DNA of 64,000 nucleotides from Psychrobacter sanguinis (GTDB lineage Bacteria > Pseudomonadota > Gammaproteobacteria > Pseudomonadales > Moraxellaceae): contig NZ_CP085990.1 of assembly GCF_020736705.1 (NCBI RefSeq), positions 2,294,001 to 2,358,000 on the forward strand, read 5' to 3'. The first letter of the stretch is position 1. Every line of letters begins with the position of its first letter. Both the position numbers and the translations under genes were made by a program. The notes below the pieces were generated by a model that was not told where the DNA came from, did no database searches, and saw only the letters and a list, made by a program, of their open reading frames with translations. Below are positions 8,764 through 18,321 of this stretch, one piece after another.

Positions 8764-9957
8764 TTAAGAACGCCGCAGAGCAGGGAATCGTTTAATCATA
8801 AATAAGATAAGCAATAGTGCTACCAAACTTATCACCGCTCCCACATAACCAATACTGGACAAAGAAATGTGAGTCACGGCATAACCGCCGAATAGGGCAC
8901 CGGTACCTATGCCTAAGTTAATAATGCCGGAGAACATAGACATCAGCATGTCTTGAGCATGTTGGTCTACCATTAGTACTTTAGCCTGCATCGAAATAAT
9001 AAGCAGCATTAAAGCTGTTCCCCATAGCGTTGCATTTAGACTAAGTGCCCAAACCGAATTAACTGCCAATAGTAAACTCAGCATAGATAACAGCATGATG
9101 ATAATAGAGACAAACATTAGTAGAGTGCTGTGTCTGTCACCCCAGCGGCTAAAGATAACACTGCCTATGATGCCCGCTCCGCCAAATAGTAACAATATAA
9201 ACGTGGCGAAGTTTTCACTGATAGAGCCGATTTCACGCATGAACGGCTCGATATACGAATAGGCCGTATAGTGTGCAGTGAATACCGTGAAAATCAGTAA
9301 ATACAAGCAGACTAACATTGGGTTTTTCAGTAGTTCAGGGACTTTTCTAAAAGACCCTTTAAACATACTGGGTAATGTAGGTAATAGTCTTGCTTGCAAT
9401 ATAAACACCACCAACGCAATAAAGCCAATACCGCCAAAGGTAGTGCGCCAACCATACCATTGACCGATGATTCGGCCTAAAGGAACGCCAAGTACCATGG
9501 CCAATGAGGTGCCAGTGGCTACCACACTTAAGGCAAATGCTTTCTTGCCTTCAGGGGCTACACGAATAGCAATGGCAGCGGTAATTGACCAAAATATCGC
9601 ATGAGAAAAAGCAATACCCACGCGGCTGATCAGTAAAACATTAAAACTCCAGGCAACAACTGACAAGATATGACTAACAATAAAGACGGCAAATATGCCC
9701 AGCAATAGCTTTTTACGCTCCAGTTTACTGATGAGTAGCATTAGAGGCAATGACATGGCAGCTACAATCCAAGCATATAAGGTAAGCATCCAACCGGTTT
9801 CAGCGGTGGTAATGGAGAAATCTTGGGCAATATCACTTAATAAAGCCACCGGTACAAATTCGGTGGTGTTCATTACAAAGGCACTAATACCCATTAGAAG
9901 AACTTGAATATATTGTGTTCGGCGAGAGAGAGTCTCTGCTTGAGGAATATGTGTCAT
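8764..9957 (-). CDS. sotB: SotB-type MFS sugar efflux transporter
   Basis: This 397-residue major-facilitator protein has twelve predicted inner-membrane helices. The N-terminal stretch MGISAFVMNTTEFVPVALLS and the later GWRTTFGGIG loop are characteristic of the SotB/YdeA group, which exports arabinose, IPTG and related sugars by proton antiport in E. coli. The first helix starts at about residue 16 and the length is normal for the family. It is not obviously part of the iron cluster; its own hairpin lies at the 3' end. The substrate in this organism is unknown. Confidence 0.8.
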   Translation of the reverse strand: MTHIPQAETLSRRTQYIQVLLMGISAFVMNTTEFVPVALLSDIAQDFSITTAETGWMLTLYAWIVAAMSLPLMLLISKLERKKLLLGIFAVFIVSHILSVVAWSFNVLLISRVGIAFSHAIFWSITAAIAIRVAPEGKKAFALSVVATGTSLAMVLGVPLGRIIGQWYGWRTTFGGIGFIALVVFILQARLLPTLPSMFKGSFRKVPELLKNPMLVCLYLLIFTVFTAHYTAYSYIEPFMREIGSISENFATFILLLFGGAGIIGSVIFSRWGDRHSTLLMFVSIIIMLLSMLSLLLAVNSVWALSLNATLWGTALMLLIISMQAKVLMVDQHAQDMLMSMFSGIINLGIGTGALFGGYAVTHISLSSIGYVGAVISLVALLLILFMIKRFPALRRS

Positions 9958-10716
9958 AAAATCAAATACAAAAAGGGGCTAATTAGTGATAATCAGCCTA
10001 TGAGAAAAATAGAAAATTTATGAGGGGGTGAGAGAACAGACAAGATAACAAGTTCAGCCGCTAAGTTAAAGAGGCTTTTTGCTACTGTTTTTCAGAGGGT
10101 ATAAACTTTTTCTTTCATATCTTTTCACACAGACAGGATACGAGTATCTAATAGAGGTAACTAACAAGTGTTTGGTAGGGATTAAATGCCAAGTAAATCT
10201 GTAATTACCAAACTATAGTAATAAAAAACGATAAAAATCTTCATAAATATTTAATTTATTTTAATCAAATTGTAACATTACTTAATTTTTAGAACGATTG
10301 TTCATAATAAAAATAAACAAATGTCGTTATTTAGATAAATTTAATAGTTAAATATACTATTGATAACTTTTTATTAAAAATAACTTTTAAATATTATTAA
10401 ATTAAATTATACTTCATTCAGTTTCTAGGAAATTAATTGTTTAAATATGTAAATATTCAACATTAGTTTTGTATTACTTTTATACGAATGTACTCAATTT
10501 ACTGTCAAATTGTTACTTGTTGAATTTTTTATGTGATTAATAATAGGGAATTGTCTCTTTATTTAGCCTTTTATTATTAATACTCATAACTTATATTTAT
10601 ATGTTAGTTAGTAAAAATTATAATTAATAATAAAATATATTTTTGTTTATAAATAAAAACTAAATAAAGTAAATTTGAAAAATCTTACTCGTTGCGTGAA
10701 CCAAGGGAATATGGAT
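9958..10716. other. Very AT-rich 0.75-kb intergenic region
   Basis: No convincing gene is visible. From about 10,190 to 10,680 the sequence is extremely A+T rich with long A/T runs and several bends-like tracts, unlike the flanking coding DNA. It forms the entire 5' region of the TbpB-like lipoprotein gene and probably holds its promoter. Composition of this type is typical of xenogeneic-silencer targets, but that role is only inferred. Confidence 0.6.
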
Positions 10717-12132
10717 ATGAAATTTAAGTATTTAACATTAGCATTAGCTGCAGCAATGGCTACTACAGGTCTAACTGCTTGTGGAGGTGACGATAATAGT
10801 AATTATTCTGATCCTGTAACTGATCCTGTAGATGAAACAGACCCTACTGATCCTACGGATAATGCAGGTGATGCAGCTGAAGCATTTGATATTTCTAAAA
10901 AATCATCTGTAGTGGGTCAAAATTATATCCGTGGCAGTAGTTCTGATTTTGATAAATCACCAGATACAAATGTAAAAGGCACTGATAATGGTAACTCTAC
11001 AGTATTAGGCGCTGAGACACTGCAAAACAAAAAAATGACCAACATTGTTGTTGCTCAGTATGACGATGTTTCTGTTACTGATGCTGAAGGCAATGCTAAC
11101 AACGTTAAATATATCTTGGGTGAAAAACCAAAAGCTACCCCAGATGTAAATGCTCTAGACTCTATCCAAACTAATAATGATGCAAGTCATGCTAGTGGAA
11201 CACTTTCTCCATTTATAATGGTTACTAAAGATATAGACGATAAATTTGTATCAACAGGTCAAGAGTCTAAAGTAGATTCTAAAAACTCTAAGTTCACTCA
11301 GACTGGAACGGCATTTGTTGCTTCTACAGACACTGATAATGATGCAAGAGTTTACGGTAAACTTTCTAATAAAAACAACACCTTAAACAACAGTTCAAGA
11401 TATATTTACAATGATACAAACACTGTAGATTTAGGTACTAATAGTCAGTTTAAAGTTACCCCTATTAAACTTAATCATGTTCAATATGGTCGAGTTACGG
11501 GTAATTTAGAAGGCGTAACAGCAGATACCATCGCTGGTCGCAGCTATATCCAAGCAGATTTCGCCAATAAGAACTTTAATGGCAATACCACTCAAACGGA
11601 TATCTACTTCTACCGTGGCTTAAGTCAAACTGCCATTGCTGCTATGCCTAAATCAGGTACCTTCGAGTACGCTGGACATGCCTTAATGTACGGTATCGAT
11701 AATAGCTATACCGGTGAAGATGCCAATGGTCAATCTAACTCAGTTGCTTTTGGCGCAAATGCTGAAGCAATAGGTAACTTTGTAAATGCGACTTATGATG
11801 CTGATAACAAAACTGTAGACGGTTCGATTTACAATGTATGGAATATGGATACTGACAAAACTGAAGTTAAAAGTGTAAGTTTAGTTGCATTTGGCGGTGA
11901 CGTTATCGGTAATACTATTAAAGGTAATGCCAATCTAACTTATGATGAGGCTAATACTGCATCATTTAAAGGTAGTTTCTACGGTCATAACGCTAAAGAA
12001 ATGGGTGGTTCATTCAACTCAATTAGTGATAAGTATGGTAAAGCGGAGTGGGGTGGTGTTTTCGGAGCTAAGCAAATTGATAAACCTGCTACTGGCCCTG
12101 TGTTCATTCCACCAATCAATGCTGTTGAATAA
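10717..12132 (+). CDS. Slam-dependent TbpB-like surface lipoprotein
   Basis: This is a secreted lipoprotein of about 471 residues. The ATG at 10717 is preferred because AAGGGA lies 8 nt upstream and the product opens with a lipoprotein signal ending LTA-C (lipidated Cys22). A Gly/Asp/Pro/Thr-rich flexible linker follows. The C-terminal third has the handle-and-barrel signature of transferrin-binding-protein-like domains (GSFYGHNAKEMGGSF ... GVFGAK). Known relatives are flipped to the cell surface by Slam and bind host iron proteins, haem or other ligands. The Slam gene directly downstream supports this. There is only one recognisable barrel lobe, unlike two-lobed TbpB, so the ligand remains open. 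Confidence 0.85.
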   Translation: MKFKYLTLALAAAMATTGLTACGGDDNSNYSDPVTDPVDETDPTDPTDNAGDAAEAFDISKKSSVVGQNYIRGSSSDFDKSPDTNVKGTDNGNSTVLGAETLQNKKMTNIVVAQYDDVSVTDAEGNANNVKYILGEKPKATPDVNALDSIQTNNDASHASGTLSPFIMVTKDIDDKFVSTGQESKVDSKNSKFTQTGTAFVASTDTDNDARVYGKLSNKNNTLNNSSRYIYNDTNTVDLGTNSQFKVTPIKLNHVQYGRVTGNLEGVTADTIAGRSYIQADFANKNFNGNTTQTDIYFYRGLSQTAIAAMPKSGTFEYAGHALMYGIDNSYTGEDANGQSNSVAFGANAEAIGNFVNATYDADNKTVDGSIYNVWNMDTDKTEVKSVSLVAFGGDVIGNTIKGNANLTYDEANTASFKGSFYGHNAKEMGGSFNSISDKYGKAEWGGVFGAKQIDKPATGPVFIPPINAVE

Positions 12133-12179
12133 CATATAGTATTTACTTATAGAATAAGACCTTTTTATATTTGACATTT

Positions 12180-12201
12180 GGCCACCCTAGGGTGGCCTTT
12201 T
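12180..12201 (+). terminator. Intercistronic terminator between lipoprotein and Slam genes
   Basis: GGCCACCCTAGGGTGGCC is a perfect 18-bp palindrome followed by TTTT. It lies 37 nt before the Slam start codon. Partial read-through would give more lipoprotein than translocator. Confidence 0.8.
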
Positions 12202-12237
12202 GTATAGTTGGTAAACATATTTCACACTGGAGAGATA

Positions 12238-13737
12238 ATGATTCATTCTCAATATAAAAAAATATATGGTTTTATGCTGCTAATATTAAGTTCAATATCA
12301 ACAGTGAGCTTCGCAAATGAAGTGCCTACGGATTCTATTGCACCACAAGATCATTCACTCGAATCTTATCAAAATATTGATAAAGTAATTGAACCAATCG
12401 AAAATATAAAATTAGCGACTAATCTACCTTCTGAAAGTAAAAGCCCTAAATTGTCTAAGGAAGAAAGTAAAGATTATCTTAAGCAAAACCCTGAAGAGTT
12501 CGAAGAACTTCTAAGTTTACTATTGGTTCAAGGGAATGCAGAAACTCTTAAAGAACTTTTGCCTATATATCAGCAGGTACCTAATTACGATCCGTCTGTA
12601 ATTGACTGGGGCAACGCTATTATAGCTACCCAAAATGGAGATTTTGATAAAGCAGTTGCTCTATATCGAACCCTTAATTCTCAACTTCCAAATGTTGCTA
12701 TATTAAGATTTCAAATGGCAATGGCGCTATTTTATAACCAACAGTTTGAAGCGGCTAAATTGGAATTTGAAAAGCTGCGTAGTGGTACAGAATCTGAAGA
12801 AGACATAGCGGTTATAAATAAATATTTAGAAGCTATTAATGATCAGGACAGCTGGGATGTATATGCCTCTGTATCCTATTTAGATGATTCAAATATAACC
12901 AATTCACCTGAACAAGGTACTCAGCTTGATAACGGCAATAGTCAAGTGACTTATTCCTCCCCACGTCAAGAGGGCAAGGGACTAAACTATTATTTGAGTG
13001 CTGATAAAAAATGGAGAAAGGACAATAAGCTTTTCACTGTGCTTCATTTAAATAGCTTTGGTAAATATTATTGGGATAACAAAAATTTTAATGATGTTAC
13101 TGCCGGTATTGGGACTGGTTTTGGCTATCAAAATGCAGCGACAGAAGTTGAAATTGGTCCTTTTTACAACAAGCGTTGGTATGGTCAAGGCAACAAAGGA
13201 GATGGTGATTTACATCCCTATGCAGAAACTATCGGCCTGATGACCCATATAAATCAATGGATTAATCCTAAGTTTCGATACCAAGGTGTTTTAAGATATG
13301 GAAAGACCAGTTATATAGAGCAATATGATCATAATGATGGTAAAGATCTATACTTATCGAATACCGGTATTTACTTTCCAAATGGTCAACAGTTTTGGAT
13401 ATTTGGTTTAGATTATTCAAATAAAAACTCTGAAGACGATTCTGCAACTTTTGATCGTACCGGTTTAAGGTTAGGTTGGGGTCAAACATGGCCAAAGGGG
13501 TACTCTACTAAATTTAATATAGGGTATGCGCAACGAGATTATAAAGCTGAAGATTTCTTCGGTATTAAACGTGAAAATGAAGAGTACAGTACAGGACTAT
13601 CTTTTTGGAAACGTGATTTTACCGTATTCGGTTTAACCCCCCGTCTTGAGTTAGATTATTACAAAGTTGAAAGTAACTCTCCATTCGAAGAATACGATAA
13701 AACCAATGTATCAGTTGAACTCACTAAGTCTTTTTGA
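12238..13737 (+). CDS. Slam surface lipoprotein assembly modifier (DUF560 barrel)
   Basis: This is a 499-residue outer-membrane protein that moves lipoproteins to the cell surface. The ATG at 12238 has GGAGAG 4 nt upstream and starts a signal peptide ending VSFA-NE. Residues of about 60-215 form a helical TPR-like periplasmic region. The rest is a DUF560 (PF04575) beta-barrel rich in alternating aromatic strands and ending in VELTKSF with a terminal Phe. The TbpB-like lipoprotein immediately upstream is the obvious client; Slam genes are commonly linked to their substrates. The terminator between them suggests a lower level of this translocator. Domain assignment is confident; the Slam subclass is not determined. 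Confidence 0.88.
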   Translation: MIHSQYKKIYGFMLLILSSISTVSFANEVPTDSIAPQDHSLESYQNIDKVIEPIENIKLATNLPSESKSPKLSKEESKDYLKQNPEEFEELLSLLLVQGNAETLKELLPIYQQVPNYDPSVIDWGNAIIATQNGDFDKAVALYRTLNSQLPNVAILRFQMAMALFYNQQFEAAKLEFEKLRSGTESEEDIAVINKYLEAINDQDSWDVYASVSYLDDSNITNSPEQGTQLDNGNSQVTYSSPRQEGKGLNYYLSADKKWRKDNKLFTVLHLNSFGKYYWDNKNFNDVTAGIGTGFGYQNAATEVEIGPFYNKRWYGQGNKGDGDLHPYAETIGLMTHINQWINPKFRYQGVLRYGKTSYIEQYDHNDGKDLYLSNTGIYFPNGQQFWIFGLDYSNKNSEDDSATFDRTGLRLGWGQTWPKGYSTKFNIGYAQRDYKAEDFFGIKRENEEYSTGLSFWKRDFTVFGLTPRLELDYYKVESNSPFEEYDKTNVSVELTKSF

Positions 13738-13765
13738 TGTAGAAGGTTGCTACTAACCGCCAATT

Positions 13766-13791
13766 AAACTCATGCTTATGTGTGAGTTTTC
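13766..13791 (+). terminator. Terminator after the Slam gene
   Basis: AAACTCA pairs with TGAGTTT across a 10-nt loop, followed by a short T-run. It separates Slam from the LolC/E-like gene 150 nt downstream. Confidence 0.6.
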
Positions 13792-13938
13792 GCTACATAT
13801 AACAACCAAAGTAGGCGAACAATAAATTAATATAATTATCAATATTTAATGGTCATTTTTTATTTACGGCACAGTAACAGTCAAGGTGTCAGAAAAACAT
13901 ATCTTCTATTTAATCTCTCTCTTTTCTAGGCCTAATTC

Positions 13939-15186
13939 ATGCGAAAAACTTTTCCAATATTTGTAGCAACGAGATTTATCCAATCAAAGAATACAAATGG
14001 ATTTTTATCTTTTATCGCTTGGATCTCAATGATTGGTCTAGTGCTTGGTATTACTGCTCTAATTATAGTCACTTCAGTGCTAAACGGCTTTCAACAAGCC
14101 TTAGATCAGAAAATATTGGGAATGGTGCCCCACACTTCGATTATTAACCGAAAAGGATTCGATAATTGGGAGCAATATGCTAGAGAAATAATAAATAATG
14201 ATTCAAATGTCATTGGTGTAGCGCCTTTTATAACTACCAGAGGTATGATCTCTATCGATGATGAAGTGCATGGCAGTATAATCAATGGTATTGATTCTAA
14301 CTTACAAAGCCAAGTCTCAATTCTGCCCAAAGTAATGGTTGATGGGACGCTAAGTAGTTTACAGCCTAAAAGATATAATATTATATTGGGCAAGAGTTTG
14401 GTGGAAGAAAGAGGGCTGTCGTTAGGAGATAAGGTCTCGGTGATGCTCACTAAGCCTAATAACTCCAGTATCGGAATTACACCTATATTTCATACATTTA
14501 CTTTGTCTGGCGTATTCAGTGTAAGCCAGGAGGTTGACTCTTGGATGAGTTACATCAACATTGAAGATGCGGCTGCCATTAAAGGAATATCCAACAAACC
14601 CACTGGCTTAAGACTAAAGTTAAAAGACCTTATGGCTGCTGAGCTAAGTGCCAAAAAATCAGCAATGGTCCTAGGTGAAAATGACGCTGACTCAACAACG
14701 GCAACTTGGCAACGGACTCATCAAAATCTATTTGACAGTATTCAACGACAAAAGAGGATGATGGCATTATTGCTGTTTTTGATTATTGTAGTCGCTATAT
14801 TTAATATCATATCGGCTTTGGTAATGATGACTACAGAAAAAAAGTCTGAAATAGCAATCCTCAAAACCATTGGTGCATCAAAACAGACCATTATGAAGAT
14901 ATTCTTGGCTCAAGGGTTCTTGATCGGCGCTTTAGGTACTGTCGTTGGCTTAGTATTCGGGGTTGGCCTTACTTTGATTATTGAAGAGGTTTCAAGATGG
15001 GTAAATACGACTTTTAATTTAGGATTGTTTGATAGTTATTATGTCACAGCATTACCTGCCAAAATCAATATTGTAGAAATTTCATTGATTGTGATTGTTA
15101 GTTTAATTGTGTGTGCCTTGGCGTCAATATATCCCGCATTAAAGGCAGCGAATAGCCTTCCAGTAGAAGGACTTAAATATGATTAA
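13939..15186 (+). CDS. LolC/LolE (LolF)-type lipoprotein-releasing permease, without an adjacent LolD
   Basis: This 415-residue inner-membrane protein has the FtsX/LolCE layout: one N-terminal helix (about residues 23-48, ISMIGLVLGITALIIV), a large periplasmic domain and three C-terminal helices. The segment SEIAILKTIGASKQTIMKIF is the conserved coupling region of the family. Lol permeases extract mature lipoproteins from the inner membrane using the ATPase LolD and pass them to LolA. No lolD gene lies nearby. A single permease gene would fit a homodimeric LolF, as known in Acinetobacter relatives. Its position behind a Slam-lipoprotein pair suggests a role in that route, but this may equally be the housekeeping copy. 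Confidence 0.8.
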   Translation: MRKTFPIFVATRFIQSKNTNGFLSFIAWISMIGLVLGITALIIVTSVLNGFQQALDQKILGMVPHTSIINRKGFDNWEQYAREIINNDSNVIGVAPFITTRGMISIDDEVHGSIINGIDSNLQSQVSILPKVMVDGTLSSLQPKRYNIILGKSLVEERGLSLGDKVSVMLTKPNNSSIGITPIFHTFTLSGVFSVSQEVDSWMSYINIEDAAAIKGISNKPTGLRLKLKDLMAAELSAKKSAMVLGENDADSTTATWQRTHQNLFDSIQRQKRMMALLLFLIIVVAIFNIISALVMMTTEKKSEIAILKTIGASKQTIMKIFLAQGFLIGALGTVVGLVFGVGLTLIIEEVSRWVNTTFNLGLFDSYYVTALPAKINIVEISLIVIVSLIVCALASIYPALKAANSLPVEGLKYD

Positions 15187-15448
15187 CAATAAGTCGGTCT
15201 AAGCTATTTTGTCCCCGTCTGATAATACTGATGCTTAGTTTAGCTAGCTAATAGTCACTCAGTAGCCAAGGTGCTGCCATTAATACGTTTAACGGAGATT
15301 CTCCTATAGTAGGCTGCCATTACCAAGGATATGCTCTGTCATTCAGGTTAAAGCTTATTTCAAAACAATCATTTAGTTTTAAATTTATCAAGCAAATAAA
15401 GAACGCGAGTCAGATATCATTGAACTAGCAGCATAGATTGCGGACTGA

Positions 15449-18064
15449 TTAGAATAAGACATTCAAACCTAATGAGACATTCCGGCCCATTTGCGGTACG
15501 AAAGGCAAAAATGAATTGTGTACATAAATGTCCTCATTTAATAAGTTATTGGCGCGTAATGATACGGTGTAATCTAACGGATGCTTGCCATTGTGCCAGG
15601 TGTTCTTATAGTCCACCCCAACGTTTAATAGTGAGTAGCCGCTAGTGGCCTCTTCAGGTATTTCTACAACTTTTAGCCGGGTTTCCTCTCTTGGTATATT
15701 GGCAATTATCGCCGTAGAGGTTTTGTTTTGGGCAAAGACTCGGGTGAAGTCCAAGGAAGTAGACCAGTTATTGTTATAGTCATTATTTAAGCGGAAGCCC
15801 AATCGCATTGGTGACATACGCGGCGCGTTGCGTTGTGGACGGTCAACTTTGTCTACACCGACCAACTCATAGTCTGGATAACCACACCATTCTTCATAAT
15901 CAGGGTCATTTGGCGTGGCACCACATTCCTCGGGTGGCATATATTTGGTCACTTCGTCATAGATGTTATTGCCATAAATTGGGGCAAAGCCATAGAGTTT
16001 GCCGCGCACATAGTCACCAAATAAAGTGGCTCTATGACCTGGCAGATATTCGTAGCGGACTTCTGCTTCTAAGCCCTTAATCTTAGCTTTGGACTGGGTC
16101 ATGCGACGCATATACAGATTGCCATCTTTGTGTAGATTTTCAGCATGGACATAATTATCAAAGTGGTTGCTGTAAGCGCTGGCTTTGTAATGCCATTTGT
16201 CACCCGTAAACTGAAGGCCTAGCTCAAAGTTATCTGATTCTTCCTTATTGAGGTCTTTATTGCCATATAAAAATGAGTTAGTCGCTAAATTTTTGCCATG
16301 ATAATAAAGCTCCATTGGCGTGGGTAGACGCTCATTATGTGAAAAGCTCATATCCAGGCGATACTCAGGGGTTATGTCCCAAATAGAACCTAAGGCATAT
16401 GAGAAAGCGGATTCTTTATAAGGTGTTAAATCTGGCTGTTCAGGTATTGATAACTGACTATGAAGTTTGTTTTGAGCTTCAATCTCGCCCATGTCATAGG
16501 TAACGGGTATTTTCGATTGCTCATAACGCAGTCCTGTTTCAAACAGCCAGTCATTAAGCTTATATTGCTCAACCCCAAATAGACTTAATTGTTGGTGTTT
16601 ATTTTCAACTAAAAGACGGCGATTTTCAGTACGTTCTTGTTTAGAAGGGATAAGCGCACTGCTTTTATGAGATTGACTCTGAATGCCCCAGACCCCTTGT
16701 AGATTCTCGGTAGGCGTATGATAGGCTTCTAGCTTGGCGTTATAACCTTGGTTGTCAAAATAAGAGGGATTTGCTTTTATAAATACGCTACCATCTGGCT
16801 TCGATGAATCAGGCAGTGTTTTACCGTGGTTATGTTCTTCATGATGATAATCATGGTAAGCCACATTCAAACGTACTTTTTCGATAGAAGGAATGGGGTC
16901 AAGTAGTTCACCTTGTAAGTAATAGCTTTTGCTTTTCATATCGACCCAAGGTCCGCCTTGCGTATGATCATGATTGTGTCCATAAGGATTATCATGGCTG
17001 TGAGGGGCATCTAGATCATGATCGGTACCACAGTGAAAGTGAAAAGAGTCTGCTAAATCATTATCGCCCATTAAATGGGGATAAGCATTTAAATAAGGTC
17101 TATTTTTACCAATACCTTGTGGATAGACCACGTGCCCACTACATTCGTCAAACTTATGGTTGTGACCGACTAGACCATAATTGTCTTCACGCTGACTGTA
17201 AGCCACCCCAATGTGACCGCTATCACCGATATAAGATAAACCGACTGTACCGACGTTGGATTTGTTATGTGAGTCTGGCAAATAGTTTAAGGGTTCTCCT
17301 AGCTTAATCTCAGGCACTTCATAGTTATTCGCCTTACGAGTTAAGCCCTCAACCCGCAGTGCCACCCGGTCAGTTAAGCCAAAAGTTACGCCAGCTGTTG
17401 CCACTCTTTCATCATTATTCTCATTGAAGCGTAGCGCAGCCTCCCCGTTATAGTCTTCAGGAACTTCAGTAGGAATACGTCCATCTACCACATTAATGAC
17501 TCCAGCAGGCGAGGCGGTACTATAAAGTAGAGTAGAGGCACCCCGTATCAGTTCCACTCTATCTGCCAATAAGGTGTCCACGCCCACCGCATGATCTGGT
17601 GATAAGGTAGACATGTCAATGGCATCCAGCCCGTTTTGCAAGATTTTAACGCGAACCCCTTCTTGGCCGCGTATCACGGGTGTAGAGGAGCCACCCCCAA
17701 AAGGATTGCTATGCACACCAAGTTCGTCGGCTAAGGCATTACCCAGTGTGGCAGAACGCTGCTGTAGCTTTTCTTTGTTAATAATGACGTCGCTGGCTTT
17801 TTGGGCATTGTCAAAAGCTAAGCCAGTTGGGACATGCTTGGAAGAGGAGGCAACGCTGATGGTCTCAAAAATGGCAGTGGGTATTGATACAGGATTAAGG
17901 GTTGGATTAGGTTCAGAAGGCTGCTTTGAAGCTAAAATTGGGGACATCAACTTTTGGCCTTGAGTATTTGCAGTAGAGCTAATGGCCGCTTGTGCCAGTG
18001 GGACGTGGGAAATATAGGACAACATAATGGCAGAGACAGCATAAGATAAAGGTTTTATTTTCAT
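15449..18064 (-). CDS. ZnuD-like TonB-dependent zinc receptor with His-rich loops
   Basis: This 871-residue outer-membrane receptor has a signal peptide ending PLAQA-A and a TonB-box-like stretch IPTAIFETISV. The plug contains VIRGQEGVRVKILQNGLDAI and DRVELIRGASTLLYS, and the barrel ends in LGLNVLF. Two extracellular-loop candidates are packed with histidines: HSHDNPYGHNHDH with nearby cysteines, and YHDYHHEEHNHG. This pattern is characteristic of ZnuD, which imports zinc under scarcity. A Zur-like palindrome lies about 110 nt upstream of the start. Zinc is therefore the likely cargo; other divalent metals cannot be excluded. It is larger than neisserial ZnuD because of the extended His loop. 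Confidence 0.88.
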   Translation of the reverse strand: MKIKPLSYAVSAIMLSYISHVPLAQAAISSTANTQGQKLMSPILASKQPSEPNPTLNPVSIPTAIFETISVASSSKHVPTGLAFDNAQKASDVIINKEKLQQRSATLGNALADELGVHSNPFGGGSSTPVIRGQEGVRVKILQNGLDAIDMSTLSPDHAVGVDTLLADRVELIRGASTLLYSTASPAGVINVVDGRIPTEVPEDYNGEAALRFNENNDERVATAGVTFGLTDRVALRVEGLTRKANNYEVPEIKLGEPLNYLPDSHNKSNVGTVGLSYIGDSGHIGVAYSQREDNYGLVGHNHKFDECSGHVVYPQGIGKNRPYLNAYPHLMGDNDLADSFHFHCGTDHDLDAPHSHDNPYGHNHDHTQGGPWVDMKSKSYYLQGELLDPIPSIEKVRLNVAYHDYHHEEHNHGKTLPDSSKPDGSVFIKANPSYFDNQGYNAKLEAYHTPTENLQGVWGIQSQSHKSSALIPSKQERTENRRLLVENKHQQLSLFGVEQYKLNDWLFETGLRYEQSKIPVTYDMGEIEAQNKLHSQLSIPEQPDLTPYKESAFSYALGSIWDITPEYRLDMSFSHNERLPTPMELYYHGKNLATNSFLYGNKDLNKEESDNFELGLQFTGDKWHYKASAYSNHFDNYVHAENLHKDGNLYMRRMTQSKAKIKGLEAEVRYEYLPGHRATLFGDYVRGKLYGFAPIYGNNIYDEVTKYMPPEECGATPNDPDYEEWCGYPDYELVGVDKVDRPQRNAPRMSPMRLGFRLNNDYNNNWSTSLDFTRVFAQNKTSTAIIANIPREETRLKVVEIPEEATSGYSLLNVGVDYKNTWHNGKHPLDYTVSLRANNLLNEDIYVHNSFLPFVPQMGRNVSLGLNVLF

Positions 18065-18172
18065 AGCAATTAAAGGCTTTTGATAACGGTGATAAAAAAT
18101 CCCAGACAGGCAGCCTGTTGAGAGCGAAAGTGAATCAAACCTGGCCAGCTTTAATTCTAGAACTTAATACAA

Positions 18173-18187
18173 TGTTATAGTATAACA
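18173..18187. promoter_or_regulatory. Zur-like operator
   Basis: TGTTATAGTATAACA is a perfect palindrome around one central base and matches the gammaproteobacterial Zur consensus core (TGTTATAWTATAACA). It extends to AATGTTATAGTATAACAT. It lies upstream of the ZnuD-like receptor (minus strand). Confidence 0.78.
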
Positions 18188-18272
18188 TAACATTATAAAA
18201 TAATTACAATAGCTAAATCTCCTTTCTCCAATCCTAAGCATCTTGCGAAACCTACTGTTGTGGAAATTTAAG

Positions 18273-18304
18273 TAAAAAAAAGCCCAATAATTAATTATTG
18301 GGCT
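18273..18304 (-). terminator. Terminator of the 18.3-kb hypothetical gene
   Basis: AGCCCAATAATTAATTATTGGGCT is a long near-perfect hairpin. On the minus strand it is followed by eight U residues, so it ends the small gene at 18322-18645. No terminator function is expected on the plus strand. Confidence 0.8.
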
Positions 18305-18321
18305 TAAGGTAAGTAGATGGC

